DNA from: an uncultured Prevotellaceae bacterium
GTDB lineage: Bacteria > Bacteroidota > Bacteroidia > Bacteroidales > Bacteroidaceae
Length of the DNA stretch: 59,306 nt
Assembly: GCA_946534585.1 (NCBI GenBank)
Contig: CAMNCV010000080.1
Location: 1-59,306, forward strand
Direction of reading: 5' to 3'
Within the stretch, counting starts at the first letter, position 1. Each line of letters begins with the position of its first letter. The position numbers and the translations under genes were made by a program. Shown here piece after piece: positions 1 through 8,262 of this stretch. A model generated the notes under the pieces. That model saw only the letters and a program-made list of their open reading frames with translations, did not search any database and was not told the DNA's origin.

Positions 1-259
1 CAAGGTGCAGAATGGGGTGCTCTGCCCATTCCCAATCCTCCTTTTGGTCTATCGCCAGTCCCTTGAACAGTTCTCGCTTACCTTGAAACAGAGCCTTTAT
101 CGTTGATAAAAGCAACGACTTGCCGAAGCGACGTGGACGGGAAAGGAAGTAATAAGAACCCTCAGAGACGAGGCGATATATATGCTCCGTCTTGTCTATG
201 TAGAGATAGCCGCCAGTGCGGATCTTCTCAAAGTCTTGTATGCCGATAGGTAGTTTCAT
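1..259 (-). CDS. AAA-ATPase-like / PD-(D/E)XK nuclease family protein, N-terminal part
   Basis: This is the first 86 residues of a gene that runs off the left edge of the window. The protein starts MKLPIGIQDFEKIR, followed by YLYIDKTEHIYRLV and the nucleotide-binding segment SRPRRFGKSLLLSTI. This is the standard opening of the Bacteroidetes AAA-ATPase-like family (AAA-ATPase_like plus a C-terminal DUF1703/PD-(D/E)XK nuclease domain), usually 500-600 residues. Cellular function is unknown; the genes are often multicopy in Bacteroidales. Its promoter -7 box ends only five bases before the ATG, so the message may be leaderless. The C-terminal nuclease part is not in the window. Confidence 0.85.
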   Translation of the reverse strand, partial: MKLPIGIQDFEKIRTGGYLYIDKTEHIYRLVSEGSYYFLSRPRRFGKSLLLSTIKALFQGKRELFKGLAIDQKEDWEWAEHPILHL

Positions 260-263
260 GCTG

Positions 264-293
264 CAAAGTTACATATTTTCCGTGAAACCACAA
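264..293 (-). promoter_or_regulatory. Bacteroidetes-type promoter of the leftmost ATPase gene
   Basis: On the reverse strand TAACTTTG (264-271) matches the -7 consensus TAnnTTTG, and a TTG lies 19 bp upstream (291-293). The ATG starts at 259, so the usual transcription start would fall on or within a base or two of the start codon. Confidence 0.7.
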
Positions 294-359
294 CTTTTTT
301 CCTCACAAAAAAATGTAACTTAACAAAAAAACGGCGTCATTAGGATATAGAAAATGAAA

Positions 360-408
360 GTTTGAAAAACCGAAGCCGCCCCTATGCGGTGACTTCAATT
401 TTTCAAAC
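360..408 (-). terminator. terminator of asnA
   Basis: A long stem lies downstream of the asnA stop: GTTTGAAAAA (360-369) pairs with TTTTTCAAAC (399-408), and inside it GAAG/CTTC and CCGC/GCGG pair around a short loop. On the reverse strand it is followed by a T-rich stretch. Confidence 0.65.
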
Positions 409-442
409 CTTCATCATCAAGATATATTTTCAATCTTCTGAA

Positions 443-1480
443 TTATATCAAATTCATACCAGCGGCTTGACACTCCTTGCGCTGATCTTCAGGCCAGATG
501 CTGGCTTGTATTTCTCCTACGTGGGCTTTCTGCAACATTACCATGCATAAGCGGCTCTGCCCTATGCCACCACCGATAGAGAGTGGCAATGTGCCATCAA
601 GCAATCGCTTATGGAAATAAAGTTCCTTGCGCTCTTCCTGACCTTCAAGTTTGAGCTGTCGGAGCAGCGCTTCCTTATCAACACGTATGCCCATTGACGA
701 CAACTCAATGCTGTGACCAAGTACAGGATACCATATCAATATATCACCATTAAGCCCCAGAAAGCCATCACTGTTAGGCGTTGTCCAGTCGTCATAGTCA
801 GGTGCACGCCCATCATGTTTCTTACCGTCAGAGAGTTTGCCACCGATACCCATGATGAATACCGCACCGTATTTCTTACAGATAGCGTCTTCACGCTCCT
901 TGGCTGTCATGTCTGGATACATCCTAAGCAGTTCTTCCGAATGTATGAAATGTATCTCACGCGGCAGGAAAGGCTTCAGCTGCGGATAGGTCTCACAAGT
1001 AAGGAACTCCGTGCGTAGCATTGCCGAATAGATACGTCGCACGACACTCTTTAGGAAATCAAGGTTGCGGTTATCCTTGCTTATCACCATCTCCCAATCC
1101 CACTGGTCAACATATAGCGAGTGGAGGTTGTCGAGTTCCTCATCAGCGCGTATGGCATTCATATCTGTATATATGCCATAGCCTGGCTCTATGCCATATT
1201 CAGCCAGTGTCAGTCGTTTCCATTTAGCAAGCGAATGAACAACTTCTGCCTTCTGATCGCCAAGGTCTTTAATTGGGAATGTCACGGCACGCTCTACGCC
1301 GTTAAGATCGTCGTTGATGCCCAATCCTTTCAGCACGAACAAAGGAGCAGTTACGCGACGCAGTCGCAACTCCGTACTCAGGTTTTGCTGAAAGAATTCC
1401 TTTATCAGTTTTATGCCTTGCTCCGTCTGCCAAAGGTCGAGTTTTGCCTTGTAGCCTGCGGGCTTTATCAGTTTACTCAT
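443..1480 (-). CDS. asnA: aspartate--ammonia ligase (asparagine synthetase A)
   Basis: The enzyme makes asparagine from aspartate, ammonia and ATP in the cytoplasm, without glutamine. The 345-residue product matches the AsnA family over its whole length (E. coli enzyme about 330). It begins MSKLIKPAGYKAKLDLWQTE, keeps the class II tRNA-synthetase-like fold segments with GRAPDYDDW, and ends with a glycine-rich GGGIGQSRLCMVMLQ that closes the ATP site. It is a single-gene unit with its own promoter at 1565-1595 and a terminator at 360-408. It is divergent from the B6 cluster; nothing links the two functionally. Confidence 0.95.
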   Translation of the reverse strand: MSKLIKPAGYKAKLDLWQTEQGIKLIKEFFQQNLSTELRLRRVTAPLFVLKGLGINDDLNGVERAVTFPIKDLGDQKAEVVHSLAKWKRLTLAEYGIEPGYGIYTDMNAIRADEELDNLHSLYVDQWDWEMVISKDNRNLDFLKSVVRRIYSAMLRTEFLTCETYPQLKPFLPREIHFIHSEELLRMYPDMTAKEREDAICKKYGAVFIMGIGGKLSDGKKHDGRAPDYDDWTTPNSDGFLGLNGDILIWYPVLGHSIELSSMGIRVDKEALLRQLKLEGQEERKELYFHKRLLDGTLPLSIGGGIGQSRLCMVMLQKAHVGEIQASIWPEDQRKECQAAGMNLI

Positions 1481-1564
1481 TGTAGTATTGTTTTAGGAAA
1501 TATTGCAGTCAAAACTGAGGTTGTTTTCAGTGCGACTGGTATTCGTTATTGTTTTTTCAGTGTG

Positions 1565-1595
1565 CAAAGGTAATACTTTTTATTAAAATGACAAA
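1565..1595 (-). promoter_or_regulatory. promoter of asnA
   Basis: Reverse-strand TACCTTTG (1565-1572) and TTTG (1592-1595) are separated by 19 bp, the Bacteroidetes -7/-33 arrangement. This implies a leader of about 75 nt before the ATG at 1480. The rest of the asnA / regulator intergenic region (1596-1795) is AT-rich; I see nothing further in it. Confidence 0.7.
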
Positions 1596-1795
1596 ACATT
1601 TGTGAGTTTATTTTACAAAAAGATAGCATTTTGTTATTTTTCGTGTCGTTTTGCAATCAAAAAACAACGTAATGGCTACTATAATTTAGCGTATATTTCG
1701 TAAATGCTACATAACAACCTACAACTCTGACAGGTTCTACCGATGAACAGCAATTTTGCACTACTGCACTTTCTTTTTACAAATAGAGAACAAAG

Positions 1796-1827
1796 TTTGG
1801 CTATTTCAACAATTTTTGTTTCCTTTG
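1796..1827 (+). promoter_or_regulatory. promoter of the B6 regulator gene
   Basis: TTTG (1796-1799), 20 bp, then TTCCTTTG (1820-1827) followed by C, close to TAnnTTTGC. The ATG at 1852 lies 24 bp downstream. A longer reading frame open from 1756 would begin upstream of this promoter, which favours the 1852 start. Confidence 0.6.
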
Positions 1828-1851
1828 CACTCAAATAAAGTTGTAAACAAC

Positions 1852-2748
1852 ATGAACACAACGATTTTAACAATAACAGGCAGCGACGGCACTGGAGTAT
1901 CAGGCATACAGGCAGACGTACGACTAATAAACGCTCTTGGTGCAAAGGCAGCATCGGTGATAACCTCGATAACAGTACAGAACACTCTGGGCATACAGCA
2001 GTTCTATGACTTACCCGCATCGGTAGTCAAGGCGCAGACGGAGGCTATCATCAATGACCTGCAGCCCCAAGTCGTGAAGATAGGTCTTTTGCGCAGGGCT
2101 GACGTGGTGGAGGCTTTGGCTGAATTACTGCAACGCTACCGTCCGTGCCACGTCATCTACGCTCCTGTATTGACATCCACGCGTGGTGAGCAACTGGTAG
2201 AAGGCTCCGTATATGAAAGCATAAAGCTGAAACTGATACCACTATGCACGGTGGTGCTCGCACCATCTGATTTGCCCGTTGGGCAGCGACTTCATGGCCA
2301 TGCCAACCAACTATCGTCGGCTATGGCCTATTACCTAAGTCTGGGCGAAACAACAGACTGTGCAATGCGCCATGCGCAGGCATATCTGAAACAGTTACCT
2401 GCTGACTATGCTGACGGAAACTCGCGCAGCGACGAACTGTATAACCTGTTTCTGGATGCTCTGGAACGCTATTACAACAGATATTCCGATGTTGGTTTCT
2501 ACGCCGAGCAGCTGAACGTGAGCCCACGCTATCTGGGACAGGTCACGCGGCGCACCGCTGACCGTTCGCCTAAGTCAATCATTGATGAGCGCATAATGAC
2601 GGAGATTGCCACGCTACTGAAGACTTCAAGAATGCCACTGAAAGACATAGCGCAGCGCTTAGGCTTTTCGTCACAGGCTCACCTGTCACGCTTTTTCCGA
2701 CAGAGAAAGGGCATGTCACCAACGGAATATCAAAGCCGTCAGGAATAA
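1852..2748 (+). CDS. ThiD-like (phosphomethylpyrimidine/pyridoxine kinase-like) domain fused to AraC-type DNA-binding domain; predicted B6 regulator
   Basis: 298 residues from the ATG at 1852, chosen because it follows a good promoter and starts the conserved beta strand MNTTILTITGSD. Residues 1-182 resemble the ribokinase-fold ThiD/PdxK family: GSDGTGVSGIQAD at 10-22 and SITVQNTLGIQ at 39-49. The domain is shortened, and the place of the catalytic GTGC/GTGD signature reads LHGHANQLSSAMA (147-159), so kinase activity is doubtful. Residues 200-296 are an AraC/XylS double helix-turn-helix (LKDIAQRLGFSSQAHLSRFF at 263-282). pdxS starts 38 bp downstream on the same strand. I infer a vitamer-sensing regulator of pdxST; a residual kinase role cannot be excluded. 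Confidence 0.75.
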   Translation: MNTTILTITGSDGTGVSGIQADVRLINALGAKAASVITSITVQNTLGIQQFYDLPASVVKAQTEAIINDLQPQVVKIGLLRRADVVEALAELLQRYRPCHVIYAPVLTSTRGEQLVEGSVYESIKLKLIPLCTVVLAPSDLPVGQRLHGHANQLSSAMAYYLSLGETTDCAMRHAQAYLKQLPADYADGNSRSDELYNLFLDALERYYNRYSDVGFYAEQLNVSPRYLGQVTRRTADRSPKSIIDERIMTEIATLLKTSRMPLKDIAQRLGFSSQAHLSRFFRQRKGMSPTEYQSRQE

Positions 2749-2786
2749 CAATTTTTTAAAAATACTCACACAAACACACAAAAGAC

Positions 2787-3662
<876 letters not shown>

Positions 3663-3671
3663 CATCAAGTC

Positions 3672-4229
3672 ATGAGAATAGCTGTAATGGCGCTGCAAGG
3701 CGCTTTCATTGAACACGAAGTGATGTTACACCGTCTTGGTGTCGAGACTTTCGAGGTGCGTCAACTCAGTGACTGGCATAAGCAGAAGGACGGTCTGATA
3801 CTGCCTGGCGGCGAGAGCACCGTGCAGATGCGTTTGCTTACAGAACTGGGATTATTTGAACCCGTGCGTCAGGCGATACTCAACGGACTACCTGTATTCG
3901 GCACTTGCGCCGGCATGATACTGCTATCTAAGGGGCGGCTTGCCACCATGGATATGCGGGTGAAGCGTAATGCCTACGGTCGTCAGCTTGATAGTTTTCA
4001 GCATCGGGGGAGTGTCAACGGCATCGCTGATGACATACCAATGACGTTCATACGCGCACCGTATATAGAGGAACTTCTCAGCGATGACTGTCAATCTCTT
4101 GCTGAGGTTGAGGGAAACATCGTGGCGGCAAGGCAGGGACGACAGTTGGCTACGGCATTCCATCCCGAACTAACCGATGATACCCGCATACATGAATACT
4201 TTCTTAAAAACATCATGAACAGGTATTAA
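3672..4229 (+). CDS. pdxT: pyridoxal 5'-phosphate synthase, glutaminase subunit PdxT
   Basis: Class I glutamine amidotransferase that supplies ammonia to PdxS. The 185 residues include the oxyanion segment LPGGEST (44-50), the nucleophile Cys79 in FGTCAG, and His164/Glu166 in FHPEL, so the catalytic triad is intact. It sits 9 bp behind pdxS and is the last gene of the cluster, followed by a strong hairpin. Confidence 0.97.
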   Translation: MRIAVMALQGAFIEHEVMLHRLGVETFEVRQLSDWHKQKDGLILPGGESTVQMRLLTELGLFEPVRQAILNGLPVFGTCAGMILLSKGRLATMDMRVKRNAYGRQLDSFQHRGSVNGIADDIPMTFIRAPYIEELLSDDCQSLAEVEGNIVAARQGRQLATAFHPELTDDTRIHEYFLKNIMNRY

Positions 4230-4249
4230 TAGTATCAATAATTATCAGA

Positions 4250-4300
4250 ATGGTCATTCATAGAATATTCAACAAGAAATGAAATTCTATGAATGACCAT
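4250..4300. terminator. bidirectional terminator between pdxT and the GH31 gene
   Basis: A perfect 17-bp inverted repeat (4250-4266 and 4284-4300) with a 17-nt loop lies between two convergent genes. It is followed by TTTTCTTA on the forward strand. It can serve both transcription units. Confidence 0.8.
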
Positions 4301-4327
4301 GATTTTCTTACCATTATCGACTGCGGC

Positions 4328-6721
4328 TTACAGTTTCACTGTTTTTGCCGTTCCATCGTAGGTTACGGTGTTCTGGCGTCCGTCGGGTGTTACGACGATG
4401 AAGGTGCGAGTGGCTATCATGCCGGGATAGGAACCGCTGCGGTTGCCTATTGTAAGGGTGCGTGTTCTGTCACTCCAAGAAAAGAGAATTGTAGAGTAAG
4501 CACCCTGCTCGTATGCATAGCCGTCACCTTCGTCCTCATATAGAGTGAACGAAGCATCGGCACCAGGATAGATGCGCAACTCAAGCTGCTGCCAGTCTTT
4601 CTCACCCACATACTGCATTTCGGGAGCAAGCGGCACGATGCTGCCGGCACGTATGAACATTGGCACGCGGTTGAACTGTGTTTCTATTGTCAATGTCTGT
4701 CCGCCACGATATAGGGTGCCAGTCCAGAAGTCATACCAGTCAGCACCCTTTGGCAGGTACTTCTCTGCCGACTTAGACTGAGTAAAGTCAACAGCCGCAG
4801 AGGCTGTACCGTCAGAAGTCTGGGCATTGTCCCATCCTGTCATGGCATCGCTCTTGATGATTTTCTCGGCAGTGTACTGCGCACGGAGTATGGGGGCAGC
4901 GAGGATTGACTTTCCGAAGAGGAACTCATCAGTCATATCCCACACCTTACGATCAGCTGCGAAGTCGCTAAAAAGCGGTCGCATATAGCTGCCGTCGGCG
5001 GTTGTGGCCTGCCATGCCGTGCTATACAGATAAGGAATAAAGCGGTAGCGCAGCCGTATCATCTGCTCAATGGCATCATATACGGGTTCGCCCTTCTTTC
5101 CAAACTGCCATATCTCGCGCGGAGCATCGGTGCCGTGGCTGCGGAATACGGGGCAAAAGAGGCCGTACTGCATCCAGCGGACGTAGAGTTCCTGATACTG
5201 CGGATTGCGCGGAGCCGAGTCCTTGCCCTTGTTGTTGTATGAATTACAGAAGAATCCTCCTATATCAGTATTGAAATTAGGATTGCCCGTGAGCGAGAAA
5301 CTGAGACCGGCAGGCACCTGCTTGCGCAGCATATCCCACGAAGAAGCCACGTCGCCGCTCCACATGTTGGAGCCGTAATGCTGCTGTCCGGCGAAGGAAG
5401 AGCGCGTCATGATAAAGACACGCTTCTTGTTGTCCCCTTCCTTGCGCTGGTTCTCATACACGCCACGGACCGTTTCAAGCGGAAAGGCATTGCGCTGTGA
5501 GCGCCACGTGCCGCCATACACCTTATGTCGGTAGTCGCTCTCGCGCGGATTTATAAAGTCAGGATCGGTGGAATCCATCCACCAGCCATCAGTACCGTAG
5601 TCATAGAGTCTTTTCAGGTATTTCCAATATATGCTACGCGCCTCAGGGTTGAAGGCGTCATATACCTGCACACCCGAGGGATAATCCATGCGTGGAGGCC
5701 AAAAAGACAGTCCGCTCTGCGGCCATGTGGTTATTGGCAGAAGCATATTACGATCTTTAAGTTCCTTGTATTGCAGAGTTTGCGGACCGAAACTTGCCCA
5801 GATTGAAATCATGAAGTGTGCGTTCTTGCGGTGTACCTCGTCAATCATACGCTTGCCGTTAGCGAAGTCTTCGTTAAGAAAATCCATGGCGTTCCACAGA
5901 TAGTTGGAACCCCAGTACTGCCAGTCTTGTATTATTCCGTCGAGCGGCACCTGCAGATTGCGGTATGTATTGACCACATCGAGCAGTTCGGCAGATGTCT
6001 TATATCGTTCTTTCGACTGCCAGTAGCCGTAGGTCCACAGAGGGAACATAGGCACTTCGCCAGTCAGTTGGCGCATCAGTTCATTCACGCCGTCAGCCGA
6101 ACCGCCATACATGAAGTAGTAGTCAATACCCTCGCCAGCCTCAGAGGCGAATGTCATGCCCTCGGCAGAGTCATCAAACTGCGTGGGTGAGTAGTTCTCC
6201 CAATACAGCCCCCAGCCCTTTATGCTCTGTAATACATTTTGAAAGTCCTCAAGGTTGGACTGCTCCATCAGTTTGTGCTCACCGCGACGGTTCATCTTTC
6301 CGTTCTGTATGGTACCCAGACCGTATATGGCTTCATCCTTGTCGAGCGTGAAAGTCTGGCTCACCATGGACTTCCTTACCAGAGCATCGCTTGCCCCTGT
6401 GCTAGCTGTAGCCTCATCTGAGGTATGGTCGGTGGCTATGGTGTATGACTTTTCGCGTAGCAGCACCTTGCCTTTCACCGTGAGGAAGGTCAGATCGCCA
6501 GTGCGTTTGTCACGCCTTACGGTAAGTATCGAACTGCTTATGTCGTTGCCTTTGCGCGTCAGACTTACCTCTGTGGGCTTGGCTGTGACTACAAGCGACT
6601 TTGTTGGCACGCCTCTAACCACATGAACGATGCGTGGCGTAACAAATTCTATTTTTGCTTCTTGTGCAGACAGCGTGCAAAAAGCTGTCAACAATAATAA
6701 TATAGTCAGTATATTCTTCAT
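4328..6721 (-). CDS. glycoside hydrolase family 31 (alpha-xylosidase/alpha-glucosidase), secreted
   Basis: 797 residues with a type I signal peptide (MKNILTILLLLTAFCTLSAQ, cleavage near residue 19). The GH31 domain order is complete: N-terminal beta-sandwich, catalytic (beta/alpha)8 barrel and C-terminal beta domains. The expected nucleophile is Asp383 in WWMDSTDPDF and the acid/base is Asp457 in MWSGDVAS. The nucleophile motif resembles the alpha-xylosidase branch, so xyloglucan side chains are a likely substrate, though alpha-glucosidase activity is possible. The protein is probably periplasmic. No SusC/SusD pair is nearby. It stands alone on the reverse strand behind a 22-bp-period repeat array. 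Confidence 0.9.
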   Translation of the reverse strand: MKNILTILLLLTAFCTLSAQEAKIEFVTPRIVHVVRGVPTKSLVVTAKPTEVSLTRKGNDISSSILTVRRDKRTGDLTFLTVKGKVLLREKSYTIATDHTSDEATASTGASDALVRKSMVSQTFTLDKDEAIYGLGTIQNGKMNRRGEHKLMEQSNLEDFQNVLQSIKGWGLYWENYSPTQFDDSAEGMTFASEAGEGIDYYFMYGGSADGVNELMRQLTGEVPMFPLWTYGYWQSKERYKTSAELLDVVNTYRNLQVPLDGIIQDWQYWGSNYLWNAMDFLNEDFANGKRMIDEVHRKNAHFMISIWASFGPQTLQYKELKDRNMLLPITTWPQSGLSFWPPRMDYPSGVQVYDAFNPEARSIYWKYLKRLYDYGTDGWWMDSTDPDFINPRESDYRHKVYGGTWRSQRNAFPLETVRGVYENQRKEGDNKKRVFIMTRSSFAGQQHYGSNMWSGDVASSWDMLRKQVPAGLSFSLTGNPNFNTDIGGFFCNSYNNKGKDSAPRNPQYQELYVRWMQYGLFCPVFRSHGTDAPREIWQFGKKGEPVYDAIEQMIRLRYRFIPYLYSTAWQATTADGSYMRPLFSDFAADRKVWDMTDEFLFGKSILAAPILRAQYTAEKIIKSDAMTGWDNAQTSDGTASAAVDFTQSKSAEKYLPKGADWYDFWTGTLYRGGQTLTIETQFNRVPMFIRAGSIVPLAPEMQYVGEKDWQQLELRIYPGADASFTLYEDEGDGYAYEQGAYSTILFSWSDRTRTLTIGNRSGSYPGMIATRTFIVVTPDGRQNTVTYDGTAKTVKL

Positions 6722-6736
6722 TAGTAGATGTAATTC

Positions 6737-6840
6737 AATCAGTATCTGTTTACGTTGTAATCGCTATCGGATTATACTGTAATCGCTATCTAATTATGTG
6801 GTAATCGCTATCTGATTACACTGCAATCAGGTTGCGATTA
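6737..6840. repeat. 22-bp-period palindromic repeat array A (five units)
   Basis: Five 16-bp units start at 6737, 6759, 6781, 6803 and 6825, each followed by a 6-bp spacer. The consensus unit is AATCGCTATCTGATTA (exact at 6803). Units at 6737 and 6825 have the AATCAG left half. The array lies between the start of the GH31 gene and the terminator of the DUF1015 gene. The same 104-bp design recurs at five other sites in the window. Confidence 0.9.
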
Positions 6841-6863
6841 CAATACAGAGGGAATTATAACGA

Positions 6864-6976
6864 AAAAAAAAGTCTCTCACAGATTTTGCGGAAAGCTCAG
6901 ATAATACTCTGTATCAACTGGTTGCAAGCTGCACAAAACCATAGAATCTGAGAAATCCAGCAAAGTCTGTGAGAGA
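6864..6976 (-). terminator. large branched terminator after the DUF1015 gene
   Basis: TCTCTCACAGATTTTGC (6873-6889) pairs with GCAAAGTCTGTGAGAGA (6960-6976) with one mismatch. Nested inside are CTCAGAT (6896-6902) and ATCTGAG (6946-6952). On the reverse strand the stem is followed by a run of nine T (6863-6871). This is a rho-independent terminator with an unusually long, branched hairpin, starting 7 bp behind the stop codon. Confidence 0.8.
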
Positions 6977-6983
6977 GAAATTA

Positions 6984-8252
6984 TTAGTCGAGACTATGGA
7001 TAACCAAACCCGAGCGGAGCTTCGGCTCAAACCATGTAGCCTTCGGCGGCATGATGTTGCCAGAGTCGGCAATGTCCATAATCTGCTTCATAGACACAGG
7101 ATACAGAGCCAGAGCTGCACGCATCTCGCCACTGTCAACGCGGCGCTTCAATTCGCCCAGACCACGCAGACCGCCAACGAAGTCGATACGCTGTGATGAA
7201 CGCAGGTCGCCGAGCTCAAGAATATCCTGCAGTATGAGGCGAGAAGAAATGTCTACGTCAAGTACTCCGATAGGATCGTTGTCATCATACGTACCAGGCT
7301 TAGCATCAAGGCTGTACCACTCACCGTCAAGATAGAGCGAGAACTGGTGGGCATGTTGTGGGCGATACTCCTCAGTGCCTTTCTTCTCAACAACGAAATT
7401 CTTAGCGAGTTTCTCAAGGAACTGCTCTGATGTATTGCCGTTCAGATCCTTAACCACGCGGTTATAGTCAAGCACCGTAAGCTGACTGGCTTGGAAACAT
7501 ACAGCCATGAAGTAGTTGTATTCCTCCGTACCCTTATGGTTTGGATTCTGCTTTGCGCGCTCCGTGCCCACAAGGGCTGCGGCAGCCGAGCGGTGATGTC
7601 CGTCGGCAATGTAGAGGGCAGGCATCTTTGCAAACTCATCGGTGATGGTCTTGATGTCATTATCATCGCTGACTACCCAGAGCTGGTGGCGGAATCCGTC
7701 GATAGGAGCTACGAAATCATACTCAGGCTTGGTGGCAGCATACTTCATGATGAGCGCATTAAGCGTATCATTGTCGGGGTAAGCAAAGAACACAGGCTCG
7801 ATGTTTGCATTGTTCACGCGCACGTGTTTCATGCGGTCTTCCTCCTTATCGCGGCGGGTCAACTCGTGCTTCTTGATGACACCCTTCTCGTAGTCGCCAG
7901 AGTAAGCACCCACTACCAGTCCGTACTGTGTCTTCTCCTTACCGCCATTGGCTGGCAGACATGAGGTCTGAGCATAGATATAGTACAGTTCCTTATCGTC
8001 CTGTACGAGCCAACCATTGTCCTGAAACTTCTTAAACTGACGTGCAGCCTCATCATATACCTTCGGATCATACTCCGATGTGCCAGGCTCAAAATTGATT
8101 TCCGGCTTGATAATGTGGTAGAGCGACTTCTCGTTGTCGCCAGCCTCGGCACGTGCCTCCTCTGAGTCGAGCACGTCGTAAGGGCGTGATTCTACCTGTT
8201 CTACTAAGTCTTTTGGTGGGCGTATGCCCTTGAATGGTTTTACAATAGCCAT
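6984..8252 (-). CDS. DUF1015 family protein (SerK/ParB-like, possible small-molecule kinase)
   Basis: The 422-residue product is a full-length DUF1015 protein: it begins MAIVKPFKGIRPPKDLVEQV and has the family signature ADGHHRSAAA in the middle. A DGHHR motif is shared with ParB/SerK-like kinases that phosphorylate free serine, so a nucleotide-dependent small-molecule kinase is plausible but unproven here. From memory, DUF1015 genes in Bacteroidetes often sit by serine biosynthesis genes; here it instead follows a rhamnosidase gene by 10 bp, so the pair is probably cotranscribed. No signal peptide; cytoplasmic. Confidence 0.8.
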   Translation of the reverse strand: MAIVKPFKGIRPPKDLVEQVESRPYDVLDSEEARAEAGDNEKSLYHIIKPEINFEPGTSEYDPKVYDEAARQFKKFQDNGWLVQDDKELYYIYAQTSCLPANGGKEKTQYGLVVGAYSGDYEKGVIKKHELTRRDKEEDRMKHVRVNNANIEPVFFAYPDNDTLNALIMKYAATKPEYDFVAPIDGFRHQLWVVSDDNDIKTITDEFAKMPALYIADGHHRSAAAALVGTERAKQNPNHKGTEEYNYFMAVCFQASQLTVLDYNRVVKDLNGNTSEQFLEKLAKNFVVEKKGTEEYRPQHAHQFSLYLDGEWYSLDAKPGTYDDNDPIGVLDVDISSRLILQDILELGDLRSSQRIDFVGGLRGLGELKRRVDSGEMRAALALYPVSMKQIMDIADSGNIMPPKATWFEPKLRSGLVIHSLD

Positions 8253-8262
8253 GATTAGTGTG

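Noticed and set aside
1756..1851. N-terminal extension of the ThiD-like/AraC protein by 32 residues
   Set aside because: It would start upstream of a good promoter, and the family's first beta strand begins at the 1852 start.
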